A stretch of DNA of 64,000 nucleotides from Pandoraea pneumonica (GTDB lineage Bacteria; Pseudomonadota; Gammaproteobacteria; Burkholderiales; Burkholderiaceae), in assembly GCF_902459645.1 (NCBI RefSeq), contig NZ_CABPSK010000001.1, positions 1,364,001 to 1,428,000 on the forward strand. Direction: 5' to 3'. Positions 47,193 through 55,853 of the stretch are shown here, one piece after another. Positions within the stretch are counted from its first letter, which is position 1. Each line of letters opens with the position of its first letter. The notes below the pieces were generated by a model, which had not been told where the DNA came from, searched no databases, and was given only the letters and a program-made list of their open reading frames with translations. Position numbers and translations under genes: made by a program.

Positions 47193-47531
47193 CGAGAAGC
47201 CTCCTTTGAGGGCAACCGTTGAGGGCGGCGGTGGGGGCGCCGCGAATCCTTTCGAGCACTATAGAGAAAGCGCGAGTGACTTGCAGGCGTCAGGAAACTG
47301 TCAGTCTCGTGCCATCTGACGATATCCCTGCGGCGCGATGGGATCCGGCGAGCAGCCTACGTCCGTAATGTGTCGCGTTTCCGTCACTCGCTTCGTAGCG
47401 GCGTCTCTCGCGTCCCGGTAATTCTGTAGAATTTAGCTCATAAAAAATTGAATATTGTTCAACGAACGCTTAACTCGTTGCACATGCTCAACGTTTCTGG
47501 TTTTGGTTACTTGATCCTAGTTGGGAATGAC
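47193..47531. other. Divergent control region between the aldehyde oxidoreductase operon and lysR (339 bp)
   Basis: No gene is seen. It holds two AT-rich dyads next to lysR (47420-47433 and 47448-47462). A TATAGT hexamer on the minus strand near 47260 could be the -10 of the oxidoreductase operon. Confidence 0.5.
47420..47462. promoter_or_regulatory. Candidate LysR operators
   Basis: Two perfect dyads lie 14 bp apart: AATTC-TGTA-GAATT (47420-47433) and TTGAA-TATTG-TTCAA (47448-47462). The second fits the T-N11-A LysR box. They lie 70-112 bp before the lysR start and could mediate autocontrol and control of the divergent operon. Confidence 0.5.
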
Positions 47532-48446
47532 ATGCCTGCATTTACTCGTGGCGAGCTTGCCGATTTGAACGTTTTCGTGACTATCTGCCGTCGGCAGAGT
47601 TTCCGGGAGGCCGCGACGGAGTTGGGCGTGACCACTTCGGCGTTGAGTCATGCCATGCGCAACCTTGAGGCCCGTTTGGGGGTGAAGTTGCTCAATCGCA
47701 CGAGCCGGTCCGTTTCACCGACGGCGGCGGGGGCGGCGTTAGCGAAGGAATTGGAGCAGGGGCTTGAGCAGATTGCCTCGGCGATTGGGGCGTTGGATCG
47801 CTATCGTGCGTCGCCTGCGGGCCGATTGCGTTTGAACGTGCCGCGCGATGCGGCGCGGTTGTTATTGGACCCGATCTTGCCGCGTTTTGTGTCGGCGTAT
47901 CCCGATATCGAGTTGGACATCACGGTTGACGATCGGATGTTGGACATTGTGGCTGAGGGGTTCGATGCGGGCATGCGATATGGCGACACCGTGCCGGGCG
48001 ACATGATTGCGACGCCGTTGACGCCGTCGTTGAAGTGGATTGTGGTGGCGTCGCCTGCGTACCTTGCGCGCCATGGTCGTCCGAAGGTGCCGCAGGATTT
48101 GTTGTCGCACAATTGCATTCGGATGCGTTTGGGTGACAACACGTTGTACAAGTGGGAGTTGGGGAATGGGTCGAGCGCGATCGAGTTGGATGTACCGGGG
48201 GCGTTGAGTATTAACGAGACCGATGGTGTGGTGGCGGCGGCGTTGGGTGGGTTGGGGTTGGGCTATGTATTGGAGCAGAACGTGAGGGCCGAGTTAGCGG
48301 CGGGCACGTTGGAGGCGGTGTTGAGTGATTGGGCGGTGGATGGTCCGCCGTTGTCGATGTATTACCCGAGTCGGCGTCAGACGTTGCCGGGGTTACGGCA
48401 CTTGATCGACATGATTCGTTCGGAGCATATGGGGCGGGCGGCTTGA
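47532..48446 (+). CDS. LysR-family regulator next to the aldehyde oxidoreductase operon
   Basis: From the ATG at 47532 this is a 304-residue LysR protein. The helix-turn-helix reads FREAATELGVTTSALSHAMRNLEARLG, and the effector domain starts at RLRLNVPRDAARLLL. A longer frame from 47448 would run through the operator dyads and is rejected. Leucine is coded mostly by TTG and glycine often by GGG/GGT, unlike the CTG/CTC-rich core genes, which suggests a different origin. Divergent from the oxidoreductase operon, it is likely its regulator. Confidence 0.92.
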   Translation: MPAFTRGELADLNVFVTICRRQSFREAATELGVTTSALSHAMRNLEARLGVKLLNRTSRSVSPTAAGAALAKELEQGLEQIASAIGALDRYRASPAGRLRLNVPRDAARLLLDPILPRFVSAYPDIELDITVDDRMLDIVAEGFDAGMRYGDTVPGDMIATPLTPSLKWIVVASPAYLARHGRPKVPQDLLSHNCIRMRLGDNTLYKWELGNGSSAIELDVPGALSINETDGVVAAALGGLGLGYVLEQNVRAELAAGTLEAVLSDWAVDGPPLSMYYPSRRQTLPGLRHLIDMIRSEHMGRAA

Positions 48447-48510
48447 AGTTGGGTTTATGGGGGGAGTTAAAGAGGTGGGTGGAGATTGATGACTTTTTCA
48501 TTAAACCCTA

Positions 48511-48539
48511 TTGACAGCATGTCACCCCCTCGGCATAAT
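48511..48539 (+). promoter_or_regulatory. Promoter of tRNA-Leu copy 2
   Basis: TTGACA (48511-48516), a 17-bp spacer and CATAAT (48534-48539). The boxes match copy 1 and lie at the same distance from the tRNA, but the spacer sequence is mostly different. Confidence 0.8.
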
Positions 48540-48584
48540 CTCACTTCTTCGCAGCGAGCAAGTAACAACGAGTGAGCTGGCGAT

Positions 48585-48669
<85 letters not shown>

Positions 48670-48677
48670 AGACAAAG

Positions 48678-48711
48678 AAAAAGCCGGTGATCGAAAGATC
48701 ACCGGCTTTTT
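48678..48711 (+). terminator. Terminator of tRNA-Leu copy 2
   Basis: Same perfect 15-bp stem and GAAA loop as copy 1, followed by a T-rich tail. Confidence 0.95.
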
Positions 48712-48730
48712 GTTTTTCTCCGCCCAGAAA

Positions 48731-48815
48731 GCAATGTGCGAGTGCACATTGCGTGGGGACTCGAAGGGCATCGCTTGCAAGCGATGCCGGGGTCGCGCGG
48801 AGTGTGACCGAGTCC
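48731..48815. other. Structured element downstream of tRNA-Leu copy 2
   Basis: Exact repeat of the element at 42989-43073: stem-loop 48731-48752, perfect 22-bp palindrome 48767-48788, and an enclosing 7-bp pairing 48757-48763 with 48809-48815. Confidence 0.6.
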
Positions 48816-49037
48816 TCGCGGCGCCGGAGGTGCCGTATGGGCGGTTGGGGGTACGCTGCGCGTGGGCCAGGGCCGTCGGTGTTAAGAAGTTAAATCCCCC
48901 TGCCTGCCCCTCCTCCTCCCCGCCCCTCATCCCAGTCATAAGCATCCAACAAAAAAATAGTTGTCGGGGGGGATGTGTGTGGGGAGCATGCGAGTTTTGC
49001 CAGATGTTGTGGCACGACGCGTTGAGAGTGGGAAGTC

Positions 49038-50099
49038 ATGCGAGCATCGTCCGCGGTGGGCACAGTGGAGGCACATGCGAATCCGGACCGGGTAGCGGAT
49101 TGGTTGTTATCGGGGTTGGAGTTAAAGAGCACGTTATTCCATGTGGGTGAGTATTGTGGGGAATATCAGGCGACGACGGCTGGTCGGCAGCGTGCGAGTT
49201 TCCATGTGGTGTTGGGTGGGGGATGTTATTTGCATGTGGGCGCAGATGGCGCAAACCCGGCGCGCACGATTTGGTTGAACGAGGGTGATGCCGTCTTCTT
49301 ACTGACGGACATAGCGCATTGCTTATCGCCGCATGCCGCACCGCCGTCGGACTTATCTGTAAGAAAAGGCGAGATGACGCCGCTGCCATCACAGGCAGAC
49401 ATCAATCACAACACGCGCCCCACTCAATCCGTCGCTTTAGCCTGTGGCTTCTTCGAATTCCGCACCGACTTGGACGGTTTGGTTTTAGGCATGCTGCCGA
49501 ACCCGATCGTGGCGCGTCGTGACAGCGGCCGCCATGACGGCCTGACGCAGGTCTTCTCGTTGATCCAAGCGGAAGCACGCCGCCCGGGCGACGCCCCATC
49601 GCCATTACTCGCGCGTCTGACCGACTTACTTTTCTACTATGCGTTGCGTGAGGCCGTTCATGCCGAGGACTTTGCGCCGGGTGTGTGGCGCTTGATGCGA
49701 CGTGACGCATTCGGCCGTCTCGCGGCAGCGATCATCGAATCCCCAGGTGAGCGATGGACAACCGACACCATGGCCGATTTCGTTCACATGTCGCGCGCAC
49801 GCTTTTGCAAGCAATTCGCCGAAATCGGCGGCCAGCCGCCGGCGCAATTCGTGACGTTGGTCCGCATGAAGACGGCGGCAGCGTTGCTGCGTGCGGGCGC
49901 GACGTTACCGGAGACTGCCGAGCAGGTTGGGTATCAATCCGAGTCTGCGTTTGCGCAGGCATTCAAACGAGTGACGGGTGTCCAGCCGGGCGTATGGCGT
50001 CGGCAGGCGCATCCTGAGAGCCGCACAGCGACTCCGTCTCCACTGCCCTCCCCCGCGCCGTCTGCCGAGGCAACCGTCACACACTACGCGTTACACTGA
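49038..50099 (+). CDS. AraC-family transcriptional regulator with cupin-like sensor
   Basis: This 353-residue protein has an N-terminal AraC-binding (cupin_6) domain (ASFHVVLGGGCYLHVG; LNEGDAVFLLTDIAH). A C-terminal double helix-turn-helix follows (DTMADFVHMSRARFCKQFAEIGGQPPAQFV; ETAEQVGYQSESAFAQAFKRVTG). GGGAAG precedes the ATG. Codon usage changes within the gene: the first ~90 codons are TTG/GGT-rich like the upstream lysR, the rest resembles core genes. It lies 103 bp before the AhpD/ABC operon and is probably its activator. Confidence 0.9.
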   Translation: MRASSAVGTVEAHANPDRVADWLLSGLELKSTLFHVGEYCGEYQATTAGRQRASFHVVLGGGCYLHVGADGANPARTIWLNEGDAVFLLTDIAHCLSPHAAPPSDLSVRKGEMTPLPSQADINHNTRPTQSVALACGFFEFRTDLDGLVLGMLPNPIVARRDSGRHDGLTQVFSLIQAEARRPGDAPSPLLARLTDLLFYYALREAVHAEDFAPGVWRLMRRDAFGRLAAAIIESPGERWTTDTMADFVHMSRARFCKQFAEIGGQPPAQFVTLVRMKTAAALLRAGATLPETAEQVGYQSESAFAQAFKRVTGVQPGVWRRQAHPESRTATPSPLPSPAPSAEATVTHYALH

Positions 50100-50202
50100 C
50101 GCGCCCCTGCCTAAGACAAATCCGCAGTATTTCCAGACGCGCGCGCATTGAGTGCCTAGGCAAGCCTCTGCACAATGGGGGCTCGATTGTGAGGAGCCCG
50201 AT

Positions 50203-50769
50203 ATGAGCCGACTGCCATTACATACCGTTGAAACCGCCCCGGAGGCGAGCCGTCCGTTTCTGGAGAAATCTCTCGCAGCAAACGGTTTCTTGCCGAACTT
50301 GGTAGCTTCGTTGGCGAATGCGCCGACGGCGCTCGAGACCTATCTGACGGTGGGCGCGATCAATGGCCGCGCGAGCCTGACGTTGGCGGAGCGTGAAGTC
50401 GTACAGATCACGGCGGCTGGCATTCACGGTTGCGGCTTTTGCGTTGCCGGTCACACGGCGGTGGCGCTGAAGAAAGCGCAGCTTCCCGAGGCGCTGGTCA
50501 ACGAGATTCGCGATCAAGAGACGCTGTCCGACGCGAAGCTCGACGCCGTTGCCGTCTTTACGCGCGCCGTCATCGCGACGCGCGGCGCTGTTTCCGACGC
50601 CGAGTTCGCCGCATTCAAAGCGGCGGGATTCGATGACGCCGCAGCGCTCGAAGTGGTGCTCGGGGTATCGCTTGCGACGCTGTGCAACTTCGCGAACAAT
50701 CTTTCGCAAAACGAATTGAATCCGCAACTGGCGGCGTATCGCTGGGAGCCGAAGGATCAGGCGGCATGA
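50203..50769 (+). CDS. AhpD-like carboxymuconolactone decarboxylase-family protein
   Basis: This 188-residue all-helical protein has the AhpD redox motif GCGFCVAGH: C77 and C80 form the CxxC pair and H84 is the proton relay. Family members act as alkylhydroperoxidases or unrelated decarboxylases; the CxxC-x3-H pattern favours a thiol peroxidase role. GAGGAG precedes the ATG at 50203. Its stop overlaps the next start (ATGA), so it is translationally coupled to the flavoprotein gene. Confidence 0.9.
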   Translation: MSRLPLHTVETAPEASRPFLEKSLAANGFLPNLVASLANAPTALETYLTVGAINGRASLTLAEREVVQITAAGIHGCGFCVAGHTAVALKKAQLPEALVNEIRDQETLSDAKLDAVAVFTRAVIATRGAVSDAEFAAFKAAGFDDAAALEVVLGVSLATLCNFANNLSQNELNPQLAAYRWEPKDQAA

Positions 50770-51968
50770 GCACGCACGCCAGCCCTACTCCGTTAGGCAC
50801 TGTCGCGGGTGCGGTGCAAGGCCAATCGGGCCTTTCAGCCCTTTCGGTCCGGGCGCCAGAACTTGCCGCATGGCTCGATAGCCACGCCGAGACGCTCGAC
50901 ACTGACGCTACGCTGAGTGCCGAGGTGGTGCCGCAGTTGGCACAGGCCGGGTTGCTGCGCGTTGGCGTGCCCACGGCACTGGGCGGGGCTGGCGGCACGA
51001 TTACCGATGCCATCGACAGCGTTGCCGACGTTGCGGCGCATTCGTTCGCCGCGGCATTCGTGCTGTGGGGCCAGCGCACGTTTATCGAATATCTGCTGCA
51101 AAGCCCGAATCGCGGCTTGCGCGAGCGTTTGCTGCCCGCGTTGCTCACGGGTGAGCTTGCCGGGGCGACGGGGTTGTCGAACGCGATGAAATATCTATCG
51201 GCCATCGAACCGCTGCAAATTCGCGCGACTGACCGTGCCGATGCCGATGCCAGCCCTGCGTGGCATGTGAGCGGCGGCTTGCCGTGGATCACCAACCTGC
51301 GCAAGCAAGGCTTTGTTGCGGCCGCAGCGGCCGATCACGAGGCTGGCGGTCCGCCGTCGATCTTCGCGATTGCCCACGACGCACCGGGCGTCACGCGCAG
51401 CGACGATCTCGACCTGATCGGCTTGCGCGGCACCAACACGGCTGCGCTACAAATGACCGACACGCCGCTGGACGACAACGACCGCATTACCGACGATGCA
51501 CCGGTGTGGCTTGTGCGGGTGCGCCCTGCCTTCCTCGGCTTGCAATGCGGCATGTCGCTCGGTCTCGCGCGACGCAGCCTCGCGGGCACCCACGAGGGCG
51601 GCCCGGGGGCGCGCGCGGCGGTAGCCGACGAAGTGGGCGCCCTTGCCGAGCAACTCGATGCACTCGCCACCCGCCTGAAAGCCGGTGTCGCGCAAGGTGA
51701 GTTCGTCACCGCTCCAGCAAAACTGTTTGAATTGCGTATTGCGTTGGCAGGCGTCGTGCACGATGCGGCGACGCTCGAAGTGCAAACGGGTGGCGGTCGC
51801 GGTTATTTGCGCGGGCTCTCCGGCGTGGCGCGTCGCCAGCGGGAAGCGGCGTTCGTACCGATCGTGACCCCGAGTCTCGTGCAGTTGAAAAATCAGTTGG
51901 CGGCACAGCGGGGCGCATCGCAGCCATCGGCCACCGCAGCCCCTACGAGGACCGGTACCGCGTCATGA
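50766..51968 (+). CDS. Acyl-CoA dehydrogenase-like flavoprotein
   Basis: This 400-residue protein has the acyl-CoA dehydrogenase fold: an N-terminal helical domain (VVPQLAQAGLLRVGVPTALGGAGG), a middle beta domain (WHVSGGLPWITNL) and a C-terminal helical bundle. It is divergent and I do not see the usual catalytic-base glutamate region. Its context with an ABC importer recalls flavin-dependent monooxygenases of the SfnB/DszC type that act on sulfur compounds. That substrate is inference. The start overlaps the AhpD-like stop, and its stop overlaps the ATPase start. Confidence 0.83.
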   Translation: MSTHASPTPLGTVAGAVQGQSGLSALSVRAPELAAWLDSHAETLDTDATLSAEVVPQLAQAGLLRVGVPTALGGAGGTITDAIDSVADVAAHSFAAAFVLWGQRTFIEYLLQSPNRGLRERLLPALLTGELAGATGLSNAMKYLSAIEPLQIRATDRADADASPAWHVSGGLPWITNLRKQGFVAAAAADHEAGGPPSIFAIAHDAPGVTRSDDLDLIGLRGTNTAALQMTDTPLDDNDRITDDAPVWLVRVRPAFLGLQCGMSLGLARRSLAGTHEGGPGARAAVADEVGALAEQLDALATRLKAGVAQGEFVTAPAKLFELRIALAGVVHDAATLEVQTGGGRGYLRGLSGVARRQREAAFVPIVTPSLVQLKNQLAAQRGASQPSATAAPTRTGTAS

Positions 51969-52945
51969 CCCAACCCACGGCGACGCAGCGCGCGCATTCC
52001 GATACGTTCATCGCCCCAGCGCACGCGCACGACGCGCGCACTGCGCAGCCGTCGTCGGCGGCAACGGCCGCCCCTTTCCTCACGCTGCGCGACATCGGTC
52101 TGGCCTATGGGTCTCGACAGATATTGCGAGGCGTGGATCTGCACGTAGCCCCAGGTGAACTCGTGTCCGTCCTCGGGCCGAGCGGATCGGGCAAGTCGAC
52201 GTTGCTGCGTATTGCCGCCGGGTTGCTGCCACCGAGCGCAGGCACGGTCGACGTCGACGGCACGCCGCTCGCCGGGCCTCGCCCCGACATCGCCCTCGCC
52301 TTTCAAGACCCCTGCCTGCTGCCGTGGCTCTCGGTCGAACGCAATGTGGCATTCGGTCTGACGTTCGCACGCCAGCCCAAGCTCTCGCGCGACACGCGCC
52401 GCGCACGCATCGATGCGGCGCTCGCGGAAGTCGGGCTTGCGCATGCCCATCATTTGCACCCGCGACAACTCTCGGGCGGCATGGCGCAACGCGTTGCGCT
52501 GGCCCGCTGCCTGGCGCGTCAACCGCGTGCACTTTTGCTCGACGAGCCTTTCGGGGCACTGGATGAAGTGACACGTGCCGACATGCAGCGGCTACTCGTG
52601 ACCGTGGTGCGCGACACCGGCGCTGCCACGGTGCTGGTAACGCACGATATCGACGAGGCGTTGCTAGTGTCCGATCGCATCGTGCTGCTCGGCAATCAAG
52701 GTCGCACGCTTGCGCAATGGCGCGTCAATATCGCTTCACCGCGCGAAGCGCAAGTCGAAGCGCTGGGCGCGCTGCGCATCGAGATTCTGCAAGCCCTGCA
52801 ACGTGCGATGTCGCGCGACACGGGCCACGAATCCAGCACAAACCATACAACCAACACGACCGGCATAATCGACGCGGCGGACACATCGAACGCCCGCTCG
52901 CCGTCACCGGCCAACGACACCGACCAGACCTACGGGGATCGCTAA
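51965..52945 (+). CDS. ABC importer ATP-binding protein, nitrate/sulfonate/taurine type
   Basis: This 326-residue ATPase has Walker A GPSGSGKST, the Q-loop AFQDPCLLPWLSVERN, the signature LSGGMAQRVALARCLA and Walker B LLLDEPFGALDEVT. The LPWLSVERNV text is typical of SsuB/TauB/NrtD. The first ~35 and last ~50 residues are low-complexity. It overlaps the upstream flavoprotein by four bases and lies 3 bp before the binding-protein gene. Confidence 0.93.
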   Translation: MTQPTATQRAHSDTFIAPAHAHDARTAQPSSAATAAPFLTLRDIGLAYGSRQILRGVDLHVAPGELVSVLGPSGSGKSTLLRIAAGLLPPSAGTVDVDGTPLAGPRPDIALAFQDPCLLPWLSVERNVAFGLTFARQPKLSRDTRRARIDAALAEVGLAHAHHLHPRQLSGGMAQRVALARCLARQPRALLLDEPFGALDEVTRADMQRLLVTVVRDTGAATVLVTHDIDEALLVSDRIVLLGNQGRTLAQWRVNIASPREAQVEALGALRIEILQALQRAMSRDTGHESSTNHTTNTTGIIDAADTSNARSPSPANDTDQTYGDR

Positions 52946-52948
52946 CCC

Positions 52949-54133
52949 ATGTGCCAAATTTCCCGCCGCGAATGGCTCAAGCTCGCTTCGATGATGACGG
53001 TGGCAGGTGCCGCACCGCTGCTGGCCTCGGCTGCGGCACGCGCCGCCGCCGAACCGGATGCACCACTACGCATCGGCTATCTGCCCATTACCGACGCCAC
53101 GCCGCTGCTCGTCGCTCACAATAACGGCTACTTTGAGCAGGCTGGCATCAAGGCGGAAAAGCCGACGCTGCTGCGTAGCTGGGCCCAATTGATCGAGGCC
53201 TTTCTGTCCGGTCAGGTCAACGTCGTTCACCTGCTCTCGCCCATGACGGTGTGGGCCCGCTACGGCAGTCAGGCGCAGGCCAAGGTCGTGGCGTGGAATC
53301 ACGTCAACGGCAGTGCGATTACGGTCACGAACGACATCAACAAGGTGAGCGATCTAGGCGGCAAGACGGTGGCCGTACCGTTCTGGTATTCGATTCACAA
53401 CGTGGTGCTGCAAGGCCTGCTTGCGGCCAACGGTTTGACGCCGGTCCTCAAGAAGTCGGGCGCGCCGGCCGCCAACGAGGTCAATCTGATTGTGATGGCC
53501 CCCTCCGATATGCCGCCCGCACTCGCTGCCAAGCAAATCGCCGGGTACATCGTCGCAGAACCGTTCAATGCCGCCGCCGAGAATCTTAAGGTCGGCAAGG
53601 TGCTGCGCTTTACTGGCGACGTGTGGAAGAACCATGCGTGCTGCGTCGTCACGATGCATGAACGCGATCTGAGCACACGCCCCGAATGGACGCAGAAGGT
53701 GGTCGACGCCATCGTGAAAGCGCAGGCATGGACGCGCACGCATCCGGAAGATGCCGCCCGCCTGCTCTCGAAGGAAGGCGAAAATCGCTACACGCCGCAT
53801 CCGTTCCAAGTCTTGCAGCGCGTGCTGGCACCCGCTGCGTCGGAACAGGGCCGTTACCTGGCCGATAAGGCCATCATGCATGCCGACTGGCACGAAAAGC
53901 GCATCGACTTCCAGCCGTATCCGTACCCCAGCTACACCGAAGCGCTGGTCCGCCACATGCAGAAGACGCAGGTGGAAGGCAATGCGCAGTTCCTCGCCAA
54001 GCTCGATCCGGCGTTTGTGGCGCGCGATCTCGTGGACGACCGCTTCGTCAAGAAGAGCATTGCGGCCGCAGGCGGCATGAAAGCGTTTGGGTTGCCTGAA
54101 GGCTTCACGCGTCAGGAGGTCATCGTTGTCTGA
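52949..54133 (+). CDS. ABC importer substrate-binding protein, NrtA/SsuA type
   Basis: This 394-residue protein has a twin-arginine-like signal (SRREWLKLASMM) ending near AARA. The NMT1/NrtA-like domain reads LRIGYLPITDATPLLVAHNNGYFEQAGI, then GKTVAVPFWYSIHNVVLQGLL and AGYIVAEPFNAAAE. Ligands of this group include nitrate, bicarbonate, sulfonates and thiamine precursors; the sequence does not fix which. The start lies 3 bp after the ATPase stop. Confidence 0.92.
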   Translation: MCQISRREWLKLASMMTVAGAAPLLASAAARAAAEPDAPLRIGYLPITDATPLLVAHNNGYFEQAGIKAEKPTLLRSWAQLIEAFLSGQVNVVHLLSPMTVWARYGSQAQAKVVAWNHVNGSAITVTNDINKVSDLGGKTVAVPFWYSIHNVVLQGLLAANGLTPVLKKSGAPAANEVNLIVMAPSDMPPALAAKQIAGYIVAEPFNAAAENLKVGKVLRFTGDVWKNHACCVVTMHERDLSTRPEWTQKVVDAIVKAQAWTRTHPEDAARLLSKEGENRYTPHPFQVLQRVLAPAASEQGRYLADKAIMHADWHEKRIDFQPYPYPSYTEALVRHMQKTQVEGNAQFLAKLDPAFVARDLVDDRFVKKSIAAAGGMKAFGLPEGFTRQEVIVV

Positions 54134-55040
54134 CCTGTTGTCCGCCAAAGCAGGCGCGGCCACCATCGCGTCAGGCACGCAGACGGCGTCAAGTGAGATT
54201 ACTGTGAATCCTACGAGTGGTGTGGATGGTGTGGATGGCGTGGATGGTGTGAGCGGTGTGGGTAGCACAAACGCCGCCCGCACCCGTCGTCGCGCGTGGC
54301 TCGGCATGGCAGGTCTGGCGGGCATCGTCGCGCTTTGGTGGCTCGGTATTGCCCTGCTGACGACGCCGGGTTCGCTGGCCGCCCAGTTCTCACCCGCAGC
54401 CGCATTCAACGCCCTGCCCGATCTGTTTCGCGACGAGCAACTGAGTCTGCACATTCTGGCGAGTCTGCGGCGTATTGGCGTCGGTCTCGCGTGGGCGCTG
54501 GTGCTGGGCGTGCCGCTCGGGTTTTTGATCGGACGCATCCGCTGGCTCGACGCGACGCTCACGCCGTCGCTGCAATTTTTGCGGATGGTGTCGCCGCTGT
54601 CGTGGATGCCAATTGCCGTGATGTCGCTCGGCGTCGGCGACCCGGCGGTGTACTTTCTGCTCGCCTTCGCCGCCTTGTGGCCGCTGGTGATGAGTACCGC
54701 GGCAGGCGTCGCGCAAATCGACCGGCGCTGGGTGCAGCTTGGGGAGAGCCTTGCGGCGACACGTTGGGAAATGCTATGGCATGTCTACGTCCCAGGGATT
54801 GCCGCGCATGTCCTGACGGGGGTGCGTTTGGCGATCGGCATTCTGTGGATCGTGCTGGTCCCGGCGGAAATGCTGGGTGTGAATGCCGGACTGGGTTACC
54901 TGATTCTCGATACCCGCGACCGGCTGGCGTATTCGGAGCTGACCGCCGTCATTCTGGTCATCGGCGTTCTCGGCTTCGCCCTCGACTGGGTAGCGCGCTT
55001 CATCTACCGCCGTTTTAGCGGAACGGTCGCCGACGAGTGA
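54126..55040 (+). CDS. ABC importer permease, nitrate/sulfonate type
   Basis: This 304-residue inner-membrane protein has six hydrophobic segments and the EAA-loop LGESLAATRWEMLWHVYVPG. The best start is a TTG at 54126 with AGGAGG 6 bp upstream, overlapping the binding-protein gene by eight bases. The next in-frame ATG is well inside the protein. The first ~50 residues contain an in-frame VDG repeat and look unstructured. Last gene of the operon. Confidence 0.92.
   Translation: MSDLLSAKAGAATIASGTQTASSEITVNPTSGVDGVDGVDGVSGVGSTNAARTRRRAWLGMAGLAGIVALWWLGIALLTTPGSLAAQFSPAAAFNALPDLFRDEQLSLHILASLRRIGVGLAWALVLGVPLGFLIGRIRWLDATLTPSLQFLRMVSPLSWMPIAVMSLGVGDPAVYFLLAFAALWPLVMSTAAGVAQIDRRWVQLGESLAATRWEMLWHVYVPGIAAHVLTGVRLAIGILWIVLVPAEMLGVNAGLGYLILDTRDRLAYSELTAVILVIGVLGFALDWVARFIYRRFSGTVADE
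54222..54266 (+). repeat. Nine-bp tandem repeat in the permease N-terminus
   Basis: Three units GTGGATGGT/C (54222-54248) and two decayed units encode VDGVDGVDGVSGVGS. The repeat keeps frame. Confidence 0.8.
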
Positions 55041-55152
55041 GCGGCGATCGCACCGGGCACTTTTTCTTGAACGCGGGCGGCAGACTCGGGTACCCTTGGG
55101 CGTCCCGAATCTCTGCCACGCCGAACGCGTCTTCCTGCCTGTGCCCGACGCC

Positions 55153-55800
55153 ATGCCCGCCGATCCCCGAACGACTGCCGAAGACACGCTGAGTCCGAAA
55201 ACTCAGCGTACTCGCGCACGACTGTTCGAAGCGACGGCGCAGATCATCAGCGCGGAAGGCTACGCGGCATGGAGTGAAGACCGCCTGTGCGCCCTTTGCG
55301 AATGCAGCCGGGGCACACTGCGTTATCAGTTTCCGCAAGGCAAGTACGACCTGTTTCCGGCCTTCGTGTCGTTCGCGCTCAATCAAGATGCGGGCGTCAT
55401 GCAGGCCATGCAACGGCTCTCGGCACGAGAGCGCCTGTATCTGGTCATCGCCAGCCTGCGCTATCGCCCGCCCTCGCCAACCACGGTCGCCATGCTCGAA
55501 ATTTGGATGGCATCGCGCGGCGACACTCGCCTGCAATCGGTCATTCAGCCATTTTTCGATGGTGCGGACGGTCAAGTGCTCGGCATGCCTGACGGGGAGC
55601 GCGACCCAGAAGTCCTCGCGCTCTTCAACATCCTCGTCGGGGCAAGCCTCAGCAGCATACGGCGCGATTTCGACGCCAAAGCACTCGGCGCTTCACTCGA
55701 CTGGCTGCTCAGCCATCTGCCCGTTCCCCCGAGCGTGACCGCGATGCTCGACAAACTCCTCCACGCTCGCGCTAGCCAGCGCTTCGACAGCGGGCAGTAA
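55153..55800 (+). CDS. TetR-family transcriptional regulator
   Basis: From the ATG at 55153 this is a 215-residue TetR protein. The DNA-binding helices are at RTRARLFEATAQIISAEGYAAWSEDRLCALCECSRGTLRYQFP (residues ~20-65), and a helical ligand domain follows. Two TetR-style palindromes lie 54 bp after its stop, in front of the autotransporter gene, which is its likely target. It may also act on the ABC operon upstream. An alternative GTG start is four codons earlier. Confidence 0.9.
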   Translation: MPADPRTTAEDTLSPKTQRTRARLFEATAQIISAEGYAAWSEDRLCALCECSRGTLRYQFPQGKYDLFPAFVSFALNQDAGVMQAMQRLSARERLYLVIASLRYRPPSPTTVAMLEIWMASRGDTRLQSVIQPFFDGADGQVLGMPDGERDPEVLALFNILVGASLSSIRRDFDAKALGASLDWLLSHLPVPPSVTAMLDKLLHARASQRFDSGQ

Positions 55801-55853
55801 TCCCCCCATACCGACCTCTCGCACGTCTGGCGGCTCTCTTGTCGCTCCGCCAC

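Larger units (their letters stand above)
48670..49037. other. Region between tRNA-Leu copy 2 and the AraC gene (368 bp)
   Basis: The first ~160 bp are the terminator and structured element of repeat unit 2. The rest is a C-rich then G/T-rich unique stretch that must contain the araC promoter. No gene is seen; apparent frames are shadows of the structured repeat. Confidence 0.5.
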
